Part shown: one piece after another, positions 52,261-62,373 of the stretch
Numbering within the stretch: the stretch's first letter is position 1
How the letters are laid out: each line of letters begins with the position of its first letter
NCBI GenBank assembly: GCA_964342485.1
Contig: CAYFFO010000005.1
Coordinates: 29,278-93,277 of the forward strand
Reading direction: 5' to 3'
From: CAYFFO01 sp964342485
GTDB lineage: Bacteria > Chloroflexota > Dehalococcoidia > Lucifugimonadales > CAJWER01
Length of the DNA stretch: 64,000 bases
Position numbers and translations under genes: made by a program
Notes under the pieces: model-generated
Database searches by the model: none
Seen by the model: only the letters and a program-made list of their open reading frames with translations
What the model was told of the DNA's origin: nothing

Positions 52261-54021
52261 TCACCTGATAGACGTAGGGCGTAGATCAAGTATTTTTAAT
52301 TCAGGTTTTTTTATACCGCCCCAATCATTCATTCCTATGTTATAAACCACATCGACGTGTTCATTTAGATTAGGTTGTTTATTTCCCTGTTTGAATGCAA
52401 TTCCATCCCATATCTTATTCTCATGACTTAATTTTAGTTTAAGGTGATTTTTGCTACGTCCAACCAGTCTTGAATCTACAACACGCATTTTTCTAGTTAG
52501 CATAATTGGTTCAGGGTTATCTTTCCCGAAAGGTTTTAGAGAGTCGATAAAGTCAAAATCTTCTGAGTTAAATAAGGAAGGAGAAATTTCACAGTCTATG
52601 GTAATAATTGGAGGTTTGGGATCCTGTGATTGGGTTGAAAGGATGTTTTTGATCATCTCTGATTTTAAAGCGGACAGGTCTGTTATAGGTACAGAGAAGC
52701 CTCCCGCCGCATGATGTCCGCCATAGTGGATTAATCTTGATTGTACCTTTTCCAATGCCTCAAAAACGTTAAATTCCGGGATACTCCTCACACTAGCTCG
52801 TGCTACCGTATCTCTAATTGACATTGCTACCACAGGCTTATGGTATGTTTCCGAAAGTCTATTTGCCACTAAGCCAATAATCCCAGGCATCCAGTCAGTG
52901 TGTTCAACAAATAATATTGGTGATTCGTCATCGGAATTTTCTATTTGCTCTATAGCTTGTTTTGTTGCCAGTTCTGACAGTTTACGGCGTTGAGTGTTAT
53001 TTAGTTCAAGCTCTTGACATAGTGTTTCAGCTTCTTCTACCGATTCGGCTAGAAGAAGTTCCAAACTGGTTTTAACATCTCCAACACGTCCTGATGCGTT
53101 TATCCTCGGGACTATACCAAACGAAACCGCTTCGACGTCGATTTTATTATCAGTAAGACCAAGGCTCCTGATTAAAACCTTGAGCCCAAGATGGTTTGTA
53201 TTGCTTAGGCCTTCTAGTCCAGATTTGACAATATATCTGTTTTCGTCGGTCAAAGGTCCTACGTCAGCTATAGTACCCAGAGCAGCTATTTCTAGAAGAT
53301 CTTCTGGTCTGTTTTTGTTAAGAGATTCCCACAAAGCCTCGACAAATTTATAAGACAATCCAGCACCTGTGAGACCCAAATGTGGGTACTTTGATATTGA
53401 CCTATAAGGATTTATAATAGCTGATGCTTCAGGTACTGTGTCAGATGTTTGGTGGTGATCTGTGATGATAGTATTGATACCTAAGCCACTAGCGAGTTCA
53501 ATTTCATCAGGAGAAGAGGTTCCACAATCAACTGTGATCATAGTTGATACACCTTGGCCACGTATACTACCAACCGCAAATGAGTTCAATCCGTGTCCTT
53601 CGGTCACTCTGTCGGGTATATACGGTATTACATCCAGCCCCAATTGACGTAAAGCAAGGGTCATAATTGCTGTTCCAGTTAGACCATCTGCGTCAAAATC
53701 CCCAAAAACAGCTATTTTCTCGTTATCGGATATTGCTTTATGGATCAGTGATATAGCAGTATCCATGTCAGGTAGTAAAAAAGGGTCGTGGCTCAGCCTA
53801 TGATCCGGATTTAAAAAAAGTTCAATTTGATAGGGGTCAATCAGTCCCCTGTTAAATAGCAGGGATGCTTGTAAATTGGAAAATCCAGTTGAAGTAACGA
53901 AATCTGATGGGACTGTGGGTAAAATCCTCCATTCAGGAGTGGGAATTTTGTGTCCAGTGTATTTGTGAAATATTCTTTTGTTTGAAAGACTGGTCAATAT
54001 GAGTCCTGCTTCAGTCTTCAA
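52261..54021 (-). CDS. recJ: Single-stranded-DNA-specific exonuclease RecJ
   Basis: A 586-residue 5'-3' exonuclease of the DHH family. Visible motifs: VFGDFDADGLTGTAIM (about 103-118), MITVDCGTSS, ITDHHQTSDT (the DHH motif, about 188-197), and GGHHAAGGFSVP of the DHHA1 domain (about 437-447). The C-terminal OB-fold carries FGKDNPEPIML. Length is typical. It overlaps the end of fabF by 11 bases, so the two are likely cotranscribed. Confidence 0.95.
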   Translation of the reverse strand: MKTEAGLILTSLSNKRIFHKYTGHKIPTPEWRILPTVPSDFVTSTGFSNLQASLLFNRGLIDPYQIELFLNPDHRLSHDPFLLPDMDTAISLIHKAISDNEKIAVFGDFDADGLTGTAIMTLALRQLGLDVIPYIPDRVTEGHGLNSFAVGSIRGQGVSTMITVDCGTSSPDEIELASGLGINTIITDHHQTSDTVPEASAIINPYRSISKYPHLGLTGAGLSYKFVEALWESLNKNRPEDLLEIAALGTIADVGPLTDENRYIVKSGLEGLSNTNHLGLKVLIRSLGLTDNKIDVEAVSFGIVPRINASGRVGDVKTSLELLLAESVEEAETLCQELELNNTQRRKLSELATKQAIEQIENSDDESPILFVEHTDWMPGIIGLVANRLSETYHKPVVAMSIRDTVARASVRSIPEFNVFEALEKVQSRLIHYGGHHAAGGFSVPITDLSALKSEMIKNILSTQSQDPKPPIITIDCEISPSLFNSEDFDFIDSLKPFGKDNPEPIMLTRKMRVVDSRLVGRSKNHLKLKLSHENKIWDGIAFKQGNKQPNLNEHVDVVYNIGMNDWGGIKKPELKILDLRPTSIR

Positions 54022-55249
54022 AGTTTGTAAAAATTAGGCTTGCGTTATGTCCCCCGAATCCAAATGAATTACTCATAGATCGATTGATACTTCCTCGCCT
54101 AGCCAGATGAGGAATATAGTCTAAATCACAGTCTGGATCTGGTTCTTGTAGATTTATTGTTGGAGGGGCGACTCCTTTTTGGATACTAAGGGCGGCCACG
54201 GCTCCTTCTAATGCTCCACTGGCTCCTAAAAGGTGTCCTGTCATTGATTTGGTAGAACTAATTGGTATTTTATATGCTTCATCTCCAAAAACTGATTTCA
54301 TTGCTGCTGTCTCGTTTTTGTCGTTAAGTTGAGTGGATGTACCATGGGCGTTAATATAGTCGATATCCTTTGGTGTAAGTTCAGCATTATTCAATGCTAT
54401 ATTCATTGCTCTAGCACCACCTTCACCTTCTGGAGCTGGTTGAGTTATATGGTGTGCGTCAGCAGTTGCACCATATCCTACAATTTCTGCTATTGGTTTC
54501 ACCCCACGGGTTCTGGCGCTATGCTCGTTTTCTAAAACAAGTACCGCGCCACCTTCTCCCATTACAAAGCCATCTCTGTGATAATCAAATGGTCTTGATG
54601 CCTTTGCAGGTTCTGAATTGTGTTTTGATAGAGCTTTACAGGCATTAAATCCTGCTACGCCTATAGGACAAATTGCCGCTTCAGACCCACCTGCTAAAGC
54701 AAAATTAACTACCCCGTTACGTACCATATTGTATGCGGTTCCTATAGCGTCGGCCCCGCTTGAACAAGCAGATACAGTTGCAAAGTTGGGTCCTTTTGTG
54801 CCAAGAATCATAGAAACTTGTCCAGATGCCATATCTGGAAGCATCATTGGGACCAAAAAAGGGGATACCCGTGATGGTCCTTTGTGTTCCATTACACCTA
54901 TTTGCTCAGAGAGGGTAATAATGCCCCCAATACCACTTGCGACTATTACTGCTATTTCTTCAGCATTTTGATTATTAATGCTAAGTTTTGCGTCATCGAC
55001 TGCTTCCAGGGCAGCTACTACCCCAAACTGTACAAATCGATCCATTCTTCGGGATTCCTTCTTACCAATTCTTTCTATAGGATCAAAGTCTGGAATTTCC
55101 GCGGCTATCGTTGTTTCTAGTGTATTTGGATCGAACGACTGTATCGTGTCGATACCAGTTTTACCCTGCAATAAATTTTTCCAAGTAGACTCTTTATCAA
55201 GTCCAACTGGGCTAACAATTCCTATTCCTGTAATGACTACTTTATTCAT
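54011..55249 (-). CDS. fabF: Beta-ketoacyl-ACP synthase II
   Basis: A 412-residue condensing enzyme of fatty-acid elongation. The catalytic cysteine is in VSACSSGADAIGTA (about 163), the two histidines in NAHGTSTQLNDKNE (about 302) and KSMTGHLLGASGALE (about 338). The KLVVTGIGIVSPVG-type start and FGFGGHNASLIF ending are standard. No acyl carrier protein or other fab genes lie beside it; recJ follows with an overlap. Confidence 0.95.
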   Translation of the reverse strand: MNKVVITGIGIVSPVGLDKESTWKNLLQGKTGIDTIQSFDPNTLETTIAAEIPDFDPIERIGKKESRRMDRFVQFGVVAALEAVDDAKLSINNQNAEEIAVIVASGIGGIITLSEQIGVMEHKGPSRVSPFLVPMMLPDMASGQVSMILGTKGPNFATVSACSSGADAIGTAYNMVRNGVVNFALAGGSEAAICPIGVAGFNACKALSKHNSEPAKASRPFDYHRDGFVMGEGGAVLVLENEHSARTRGVKPIAEIVGYGATADAHHITQPAPEGEGGARAMNIALNNAELTPKDIDYINAHGTSTQLNDKNETAAMKSVFGDEAYKIPISSTKSMTGHLLGASGALEGAVAALSIQKGVAPPTINLQEPDPDCDLDYIPHLARRGSINRSMSNSFGFGGHNASLIFTNFED

Positions 55250-55364
55250 AGTTTTACTACCAAAATGGTTGATTTAATCTAATAGCACAGAAATAAAGAT
55301 AACATATAGTGTTGTTTACTGTGCCGATAAATCGATTACTTGCTTGAGATATTCAACTAAAGTG

Positions 55365-56309
55365 CTAAATTATTTTAACCTTTATGTTATCTGCCATTAA
55401 CTGGACTTGTTGCAGTGTGGGTTGACTAATTATTCCTCCCCGACCTCCGACCTTTATACCTGCTGCAGCGACCCCCCATTGAAGACCTGTCTTTGTATCT
55501 AGTCCATTTACAAGGCAGTGTAGAAACGCACCTACAAATGCATCTCCTGCTCCGGTTGTGTCTGATACTCCTTTTGGTGCTATTGAAGAGGCTCTGTAAA
55601 CTCCTTGTGGAGAAGAAACTAAAGCTCCTTCCTCGCCCATTGTTATGGCTATCGTTGATATACCTTTTTGATGGAAATAATCAATGGCTTCTTCAGGTGA
55701 ATCGGCTTTAATTATTGACTTGGTTTCATCAGGATGGCTGGCAAAAATTATGTCTACATACTCTATGACTTCATCTAGAGCGCCTTTTGCTTCGTCGGGA
55801 CTGCACATACTAAGTCTTAGGTTTGTATCGAAAGATATTTTTACGCCGTGTTTCTTAGCAATCTGCATTCCTCTTAAGACTGTTTTACGACAGGTTGGTG
55901 AAATTGCCTGTGCAATACCGCTGGAATGAAAAATTCGTGATGACTTAATGTAATCTTCATTCAAATCTTCAGGAATCATTGTGCTGGCAGCACTATTTTT
56001 TCTGTAGAAAATAAATTCTCTTTCTCCACCTTCGAGAAGAGAAATGAAGTGTATAGCAGTAAAGCCGTCTACGCGAGTTATTTCAGATACGTCGATATTA
56101 TTCATTTTACAAGAGGCAATCAGGAATTCTGCAAAAGGATCATCTCCCAGGCGAGTTAAATAGCCTGTACTTGACCCAAGTTTAGAAGCCATGTGAAGCA
56201 TGTTGATCGTATCTCCTGCGTATGATTTATTGAAACTACTTGCAAGATCCAGTGGTTTATCACTGTAAAGTTCAATCATGCATTCCCCGATAGATATAAT
56301 TTGTGGCAT
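55365..56309 (-). CDS. PfkB-family sugar kinase (2-keto-3-deoxygluconate kinase-like)
   Basis: A 314-residue ribokinase-fold kinase. IISIGECMIELYSD opens it, GDTINMLHMASKLGSSTGYL is the sugar-binding first PfkB motif, and DTTGAGDAFVGAFLH (about 249-263) the second, with the catalytic aspartate. The fold resembles 2-keto-3-deoxygluconate kinases; fructokinase activity cannot be excluded. It is transcribed alone on the minus strand. Confidence 0.88.
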   Translation of the reverse strand: MPQIISIGECMIELYSDKPLDLASSFNKSYAGDTINMLHMASKLGSSTGYLTRLGDDPFAEFLIASCKMNNIDVSEITRVDGFTAIHFISLLEGGEREFIFYRKNSAASTMIPEDLNEDYIKSSRIFHSSGIAQAISPTCRKTVLRGMQIAKKHGVKISFDTNLRLSMCSPDEAKGALDEVIEYVDIIFASHPDETKSIIKADSPEEAIDYFHQKGISTIAITMGEEGALVSSPQGVYRASSIAPKGVSDTTGAGDAFVGAFLHCLVNGLDTKTGLQWGVAAAGIKVGGRGGIISQPTLQQVQLMADNIKVKII

Positions 56310-56462
56310 ATTTACTCTCTATTTTAGAAGTTAGTTTAGTCTAATATAAATATTTTTGAAGATTAGTTGGTAGTAAATCCTGGGTCAGTAATTCAGATAA
56401 GGTTTGAGACGATATGTTTCATAAATTATAGGTAATGTTGTGAATATGAGAATCGATTTGAA

Positions 56463-57125
56463 TCAATTTTCAATCAGCACGGCCCGTACCGGAGCTCCTT
56501 CCGTATTTAAAAGGTTAATAGGCAAGCATATAAGTTGATACCAACCAGTTTTAGTATTTGCTAGATTAAGGTGTTCAAGTAGGATTATATCCGAAGATAG
56601 TAGGGATTTATGTATGTCAAAATTCGAGGTTGAGTTTTCATCAAATGACGGTGTGTCAATCCCAAGTAATATGATTCCAGTTTTAACCAGTTTATTTGCA
56701 ATATATTTGGAGATCACTTGCCAATATCCGCCGCTATAGCCTGTTTTTATTAGCAGTCTCCTGGTGTTTTTTGGAATTGTAATATTTTCTGGGATGTGTC
56801 CGGTTGTATTAATGGTTTCAGATAGGTCAAGCAGGTAGCATCTACCAATTAAATTGGCTAGAGGGATTTTGTCTACGGTCAATCCACCATCAATAAAGTG
56901 AGAGGGGGCGTCAATATGGGAGGAGGTATGAGCACTTATTTTCAAAAGGGTTAAGTCAAAAGGGTCTCCTCTTTCTATACTGTGTATTTTAGTAAATTTT
57001 GAAGGTGGGTCATCCGAGTAACTAGATTTCCCATCGTTGATCGGGCGACTGATATCAATTATCGACATGTTTAATTCCTGATCGTTTCCCAAGCTATTAT
57101 TTGACGGTTTTTTTCTCATGTCCAT
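56463..57125 (-). CDS. Cyclase family protein (kynurenine formamidase-like)
   Basis: A protein of up to 220 residues of the cyclase/KynB metal-dependent hydrolase family. The motif KISAHTSSHIDAPSHF (about 66-81) is the HxxTHxDxPxH signature with Ser replacing one Gly-Thr pair. A later GIDTPSFDEN and LEHLNLAN follow the family. The frame opens at 57125, but the ATG at 57068 behind AGGAA would start MSIIDISRPIND and is a plausible true start. Substrates range from N-formylkynurenine to isatin; not decided here. Confidence 0.85.
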   Translation of the reverse strand: MDMRKKPSNNSLGNDQELNMSIIDISRPINDGKSSYSDDPPSKFTKIHSIERGDPFDLTLLKISAHTSSHIDAPSHFIDGGLTVDKIPLANLIGRCYLLDLSETINTTGHIPENITIPKNTRRLLIKTGYSGGYWQVISKYIANKLVKTGIILLGIDTPSFDENSTSNFDIHKSLLSSDIILLEHLNLANTKTGWYQLICLPINLLNTEGAPVRAVLIEN

Positions 57126-57158
57126 ATAATAATCCTTTGTAATGATCAGGAGAAATAT

Positions 57159-58469
57159 TTGAGTGATACTAATTTACAAATATCTGTGCCAACAGTTTCC
57201 ATAGAGACTCATGGCTGCAAATTAAACCAATCTGACTCGTTTGGATTTGTAAGAGAACTAGAGACAGCGGGATTCAAACTGGTTTCACGAGACGAGCCTG
57301 CAGATGTATATATTGTCAATACATGTACAGTAACTCATATTGCTGACCGAAAAGGTAGACAGGCTTTAAGATCCGCTAAGCGACTAAATCCCAACGCTAC
57401 AATTGTGGCTACAGGATGTTATGCCGAACGAGATCCTGAAGCTTTGAAATCTCTTGATGAGGTTGATTTGGTTGTTGGAAATTCAGGTAAATTTGAGCTC
57501 GTAAAAAAAATCGTTGAAATACAGGCTGAATGGAATGTTCCATGTTCTACAGGAGATGATTCAGTAATTAATGGATCATCCATTGTTCGATCTAGGCCTA
57601 TGATAAAAATCCAAGAGGGATGCAATCAAATTTGTGCGTATTGTATTGTCCCGAAGGTTAGAGGTCGTGAGAGAAGTATTGATCCCGGCAAAATTATCTC
57701 AGAGATTAAACGGTATTCACTAGATGGATATAAAGAGATAGTTCTTACTGGTACTCAGCTTGGTTCTTATGGATTTGATCTTGAAGACATAGATTTAGTC
57801 GGTTTGATCCAGCAGATATTACTAAACACGGATATGCCCAGAATTCGTGTTTCTTCTTTGCAACCACAGGAAATCTCCGATAGACTTCTGGAACTTTGGA
57901 CGGATTCACGGTTATGTCCACATTTTCATATCCCACTTCAGAGCGCAAGTGATCGTATTTTGAAAATGATGAGGAGACGGTATACAAATGTACAGTATGC
58001 TAACTCAATAAATAAAATCAGAAAAAAAATTGATAACGCGTCCATAACAACCGATGTTATTGTTGGATTTCCTCAAGAGACTAATCAAGAATTTGAAGAG
58101 ACATATAATATGTGCGACCAAGTTGGATTTACTGATGTACATGTGTTTCCTTATTCAGAAAGACCAGGCACTAGTGCTGTTTATTTTGGAAACAAAGTTG
58201 ATGCCATAGAAAAAACTTCCAGAGTTCGTAGGTTATTGAATCAATGTGAGATTCATTCTTTGGAATACAGGACGAAGTTTCTTGGTACAGTTCGGCCTGT
58301 TTTATGGGAGAGACAGACATATGTTTCAGGAGAGTCTAGATGGCAAGGATTGACTGATAATTATTTGAAGGTTATAACTGTTGATTCTGAAGATCTTCGA
58401 AATCAAATCACCCTTGCTAATTTAAAAGAACTTGATGATTCTGGAACATATAAGGCATCAAATTTGTAA
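57159..58469 (+). CDS. mtaB: tRNA (N6-L-threonylcarbamoyladenosine-37-C2) methylthiotransferase MtaB
   Basis: A 436-residue radical-SAM methylthiotransferase that turns t6A37 into ms2t6A37 in tRNA. The UPF0004 domain has SIETHGCKLNQSDS (first cluster cysteine) and VNTCTVTHIADRK with VATGCYAERDPEAL; the radical-SAM triad is GCNQICAYCIVPKVRGRERS (CxxxCxxC), then HFHIPLQSASDRILKMMRRR. The THGCKLNQ and MRRRYT details point to MtaB rather than MiaB or RimO. The TRAM domain seems short or absent at the end. It starts at TTG 57159 behind CAGGAG. Confidence 0.92.
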   Translation: MSDTNLQISVPTVSIETHGCKLNQSDSFGFVRELETAGFKLVSRDEPADVYIVNTCTVTHIADRKGRQALRSAKRLNPNATIVATGCYAERDPEALKSLDEVDLVVGNSGKFELVKKIVEIQAEWNVPCSTGDDSVINGSSIVRSRPMIKIQEGCNQICAYCIVPKVRGRERSIDPGKIISEIKRYSLDGYKEIVLTGTQLGSYGFDLEDIDLVGLIQQILLNTDMPRIRVSSLQPQEISDRLLELWTDSRLCPHFHIPLQSASDRILKMMRRRYTNVQYANSINKIRKKIDNASITTDVIVGFPQETNQEFEETYNMCDQVGFTDVHVFPYSERPGTSAVYFGNKVDAIEKTSRVRRLLNQCEIHSLEYRTKFLGTVRPVLWERQTYVSGESRWQGLTDNYLKVITVDSEDLRNQITLANLKELDDSGTYKASNL

Positions 58470-59306
58470 CTAAATTTCTCTCGATGAGAAGTTGATCGTG
58501 CCGTTTCTTTGTTCCAGATAACCGGACGGCTTTTCAAGTGCGTGGTTAAATATAACTAGCCAACCTTCTTGGATTGCTAACTCTATTAGCTTTCTTTTTT
58601 CTCTTAAGGTATCTTCAGCAGATTGGTCGAAAGCAGATATGCTGAGAGGGTTTAGGTGAAAATGTGTAGGAATTAATCCACCCATATACATTATGCGTTC
58701 ACTACCCAACTCTATAAACACTATCTGATGGCCTATAGCATGTGCATTGGTTACCTGTGTATAGATACCGGGTGCGATTTCTGTGTCTCCATCTAGTAAA
58801 GTTAGAAGTCCAGAATCGTTGAGTGGTACGAAGTCGTCAGGGTATAAAAGTTTCTGATTTCTTTCGTTAGGTTGCTGAGCCTCTTCAAAGCAGGCTCTTT
58901 GAACTAGATGCTCGGCTTTTTGGAATACTGGAATAGGCTGTCCACCACGGTCTAATTTTGTACAGCCGCCTACACTTTCAAAATGAAGATGAGTAAGGAT
59001 TACCTTGTCGATTTCACGAGGAGTTAGACCAAACTTCTTAATTTCTTTTAATAGTTTATTTCCATTTAGTCCATATCTCTCTTTCATATGATCTGATTTT
59101 TTTGATCCTGCACCAGTATCAATCAGGATATTTGCCTGAGGTGTCTGTACTAGTAAACAATTTAAACTTAGTCGGATACGGTTCTTGCGATCAGGTTTTA
59201 TCTGATGTTCCCAGGAAGTTTTTGGAACTTGTCCAAACATGGAGCCACCATCTGGAAGAAATGTACCGTCGCTAATTATATTGACTGAAGTGTTGCCAAA
59301 ATCCAA
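58470..59306 (-). CDS. Metallo-beta-lactamase-fold protein with altered metal ligands
   Basis: A 278-residue protein with the MBL fold: NILIDTGAGSKKSDHM, then VILTHLHFESVGG (about 103-115) and HAIGHQIVFIE (about 190-200), MGGLIPTHFHLNP (about 208-220). The usual HxHxDH motif is HLHFES here, so the metal-2 aspartate and histidine are Glu and Ser, and the bridging Asp in the TGDLIPT position is Gly. Related AHL-lactonase-like proteins keep these residues. It may bind one metal only or be inactive. It ends exactly next to mtaB (convergent). Confidence 0.82.
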   Translation of the reverse strand: MDFGNTSVNIISDGTFLPDGGSMFGQVPKTSWEHQIKPDRKNRIRLSLNCLLVQTPQANILIDTGAGSKKSDHMKERYGLNGNKLLKEIKKFGLTPREIDKVILTHLHFESVGGCTKLDRGGQPIPVFQKAEHLVQRACFEEAQQPNERNQKLLYPDDFVPLNDSGLLTLLDGDTEIAPGIYTQVTNAHAIGHQIVFIELGSERIMYMGGLIPTHFHLNPLSISAFDQSAEDTLREKRKLIELAIQEGWLVIFNHALEKPSGYLEQRNGTINFSSREI

Positions 59307-59401
59307 TTAATTAGATCTCCTTCTGTTTTGACTAGTATTGATTAAATTTATAATTTGTCAAGGCTGGTGTAGATAATATGGGATATCTATGTTCAATATA
59401 A

Positions 59402-60694
59402 TTAAAGTTCCTGCAACGCTGAACGCCATGCTTCCAATGTTTGTTCAACCTCTTTTTCTCCATGCGAAGTTGAAACATAGTATTTAGCATTGTTTTTAAA
59501 TATACCTCTGTCTCTTAACAGGTTAGTAAATCTAATTAGTTTTTCTTTATCCCTGTCCAATGTATCTCTATAATTTTCAATCGCATGATCTGTAAAGACG
59601 ACATCAAACATTGGTGGTTCTCCGATAATCTGAGCGGGAATTTCAGCCTGAAACAATAAATCCCTAAGACCATCCATCAGTCTAGTTCCAGTTGCGAATA
59701 GATGATCATAGATGCCATCGGTACGGAGAACTTCTAGTGTTGCAAGCCCTGCTAATGAAGCAATGGGGTTCCCATTTAGAGTTCCTTCTTGCATTACATA
59801 ATCAGATCCATGGGAACCTGGGGCAAAATAATCCATTATGTCAGCCTTTCCTGTCACTACAGTTAGAGGGAATCCTCCTGCTACAGCTTTCCCTAAAGTA
59901 CAAAGGTCGGGAGTAACACCGTAGTATTCCTGAGCCCCTCCATAAGCAAATCTAAACCCAGTTACAATTTCATCAAAAATCAATGGGACATGATATTGCT
60001 GAGTAACATCTCTAAGACCCTCAAGAAATCCTGGCTTTGGAGGAATGATTCTTTGTAATGGTTCTATTATGACGCCGGCTAATTCATTGTGATGTCTCTG
60101 TATTATTGAAGAAGTCGTTTCTATATCGTTGAATGGTGCAATTAAAACGTTTTCAGTTAATGAATCTGGCATACCAAGGGAATCTGGGCTTGGATTTGGA
60201 AATTCGAGGGATTCGGTCGGAGACATGCTCATTAAAGCATAATCGTTCATTCCATGAAATCCACCTTCGAATTTTAGTATTTTGTCTTTTTTGCGATAAG
60301 CTCTTACAGCTCGCATTGCAAAGAATGTTGCTTCAGTTCCGGTACTTGCAAACCTGACTTTTTCAGCACATGGGATTGCTCTAACGATTTCTTCAGCGAG
60401 TAAAACCATATGCTCATTTAGAGCGAAATATGTAAAGCCTTTGGAGAGCTGTTTTTCTACAGCAGCAATAACTGATGGGTGAGAATGTCCTATTAGCATT
60501 GGTCCTGAGCCGAGTGCGTAATCTATATACTCGTTACCACTCATATCCCAAACTCTCGGTCCTTCTCCACGTGCGATTATTGTATCCATTGTGACAGTGT
60601 TACCGTTACTGCCACCAGGTAACAAAGAAGAGGCTTTACTTAAGATTGTCTTTTCTTCTTGAGAGCTGTTTCTTTTTGGCAAGTTGTTCTCCAA
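59402..60694 (-). CDS. Class III aminotransferase, glutamate-1-semialdehyde aminomutase-like
   Basis: A 430-residue PLP enzyme. SLLPGGSNGNTVTMDTIIAR, GNEYIDYALGSGPMLIGHSHP, FASTGTEATFFAMRAVRAY (PLP phosphate site), FEGGFHGMNDYA, LIFDEIVTGFRFA and LGKAVAGGFPLTVVTG with the Schiff-base lysine are all present. These motifs agree with GSA 2,1-aminomutase-type enzymes, but no haem pathway genes are near, and such paralogues often act on other omega-amino substrates. It is distinct from the 12540-13874 enzyme in sequence. Confidence 0.86.
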   Translation of the reverse strand: MENNLPKRNSSQEEKTILSKASSLLPGGSNGNTVTMDTIIARGEGPRVWDMSGNEYIDYALGSGPMLIGHSHPSVIAAVEKQLSKGFTYFALNEHMVLLAEEIVRAIPCAEKVRFASTGTEATFFAMRAVRAYRKKDKILKFEGGFHGMNDYALMSMSPTESLEFPNPSPDSLGMPDSLTENVLIAPFNDIETTSSIIQRHHNELAGVIIEPLQRIIPPKPGFLEGLRDVTQQYHVPLIFDEIVTGFRFAYGGAQEYYGVTPDLCTLGKAVAGGFPLTVVTGKADIMDYFAPGSHGSDYVMQEGTLNGNPIASLAGLATLEVLRTDGIYDHLFATGTRLMDGLRDLLFQAEIPAQIIGEPPMFDVVFTDHAIENYRDTLDRDKEKLIRFTNLLRDRGIFKNNAKYYVSTSHGEKEVEQTLEAWRSALQEL

Positions 60695-60808
60695 TTTCGT
60701 TTGTGATGATGCAGAGTGATTATAGCATGTGAATAGGTTAGTAGAACTGAGCCATTTTCTTGAATATAATGATTAATACTGGTATGAATATTTGCCTTAG
60801 GAGCAGAC

Positions 60809-62320
60809 ATGGAAATCACAGTTGGAGTTGGTAATATTGTTGAACATAAGTCTAAAGCAATTGTAGTCAATCTATTTGAAGGGGTAACGAATCCTGGTGG
60901 CTCTACCGGGTCAGTAGACAAATCGTTGAATGGAGCAATTTCTCTTTTGATCAAAGATAAGGAAATCAAAGGGAAACTCAACGAAATAACACTTGTACAT
61001 ACTTTAGGTAAGATAGACTCTGACAGGGTGGTCGTAGTCGGATTAGGTAAACAGCCCGAATTCGATACAGAATCCATTAGAAAGGTATCAGCAACTGTTG
61101 CCAGATATTTGCAACGGATAGGAATTTCTGAATTCTCCAGCATTGTTCATGGGGCCGGAATTGGACAGATTGATGAAAAAGATGCAGCACAGGCAATGGT
61201 TGAAGGTACATTACAAGGGCTATATAGGTTTGATAAATACAAGTCGGATAAAGACAAAAAACCAAGTATTAAAAGATTGAATATAGTCGAGTTGGATAAA
61301 ACAAAGATTCAGAATATCCAGCAGGGTGTTAAAACCGGAACCATAATATCTGATGCGGTCAATTTATGTCGGGATTTGGTTAATGAACCAGCAAATAAAA
61401 TGACTCCCACACGATTGGCAGAAGTAGCGCTGGAAGTCGCTGTACAAAATGGGATGGATATTCGTGTTTTAGACAAAGCAGAAATGAAAAAGTTAGGTAT
61501 GGGAGCAATTTTAGGAGTTGCACAGGGAAGTGACGAGGAGCCTAAATTAATTGTAATAAATTATAACGGAGATAATAGTGAGGGATCGCAGAGTATCGGT
61601 TTTTTGGGTAAAGGAATTACTTTTGACACAGGCGGTCTTGATCTTAAGAATGCAGCTGGTATGAGGGGCATGAATGGAGACATGGCCGGAGGAGCAGCTG
61701 TTTTGGCAGCCGTACAAGCAATAGCTCGTCTTAAACCCAGTTTGAATTTGATGATTGTTATACCAGCAACTGAAAATGGTATTGACGGTAAAGCTCAGCG
61801 ACCAGGAGACGTAGTAAAAACAATGAGTGGGAAAACCATTGAGATTGACAACACAGATGCTGAAGGAAGGTTGGTCTTGGCAGACGCTTTGTCATATGTA
61901 CAGTCTCAAGGGGTATCTAGAATAGTTGATGTTGCGACATTGACAGGTGCCATATCAACGTCTTTAGGCAACGTCAGGATGGGAGTTTTTGGAAACGATC
62001 AAAATTGGATTGATGCGTTTATTTCATCCAGCGAAAAAGTTGGAGAAAAGGCATGGCAGTTTCCTATGGACGAAGAATATAAAAAACAATATAAAAGCGA
62101 TATAGCAGATATCAAAAACACTGGTGGCAGGAATGGTGGTTCGATTACAGGTGCACAAATTATTGGTGAATTTGCAGAAGATACTTCATGGGTACATATT
62201 GATATTGCTGGTGTGTCTCGCTCTGAGTCTCTTACAGGATATACACCAAAGGGTGCTACAGGAGTTCCAGTCAGGACATTAGTACAGATGGCTATGGCAT
62301 TATCAAATGATTCTAATTAG
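60809..62320 (+). CDS. pepA: Leucyl aminopeptidase (M17)
   Basis: A 503-residue di-metal aminopeptidase that removes N-terminal residues from peptides. The metal and catalytic motifs are LGKGITFDTGGLDLK (Lys-Asp, about 269-283), MNGDMAGGAAVL and NTDAEGRLVLADAL (the M17 signature, about 350-363). The N-terminal macro-like domain (residues 1-170) is present. Some PepA also bind DNA. Length is standard. It starts at ATG 60809; a TATAAT at about 60765 could be the -10 box, but no -35 box fits. Confidence 0.96.
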   Translation: MEITVGVGNIVEHKSKAIVVNLFEGVTNPGGSTGSVDKSLNGAISLLIKDKEIKGKLNEITLVHTLGKIDSDRVVVVGLGKQPEFDTESIRKVSATVARYLQRIGISEFSSIVHGAGIGQIDEKDAAQAMVEGTLQGLYRFDKYKSDKDKKPSIKRLNIVELDKTKIQNIQQGVKTGTIISDAVNLCRDLVNEPANKMTPTRLAEVALEVAVQNGMDIRVLDKAEMKKLGMGAILGVAQGSDEEPKLIVINYNGDNSEGSQSIGFLGKGITFDTGGLDLKNAAGMRGMNGDMAGGAAVLAAVQAIARLKPSLNLMIVIPATENGIDGKAQRPGDVVKTMSGKTIEIDNTDAEGRLVLADALSYVQSQGVSRIVDVATLTGAISTSLGNVRMGVFGNDQNWIDAFISSSEKVGEKAWQFPMDEEYKKQYKSDIADIKNTGGRNGGSITGAQIIGEFAEDTSWVHIDIAGVSRSESLTGYTPKGATGVPVRTLVQMAMALSNDSN

Positions 62321-62373
62321 GATCGAAGTATACTGAATTTGAGGCTATAAGCTAGGTTGATTGAGGTCTAAGG

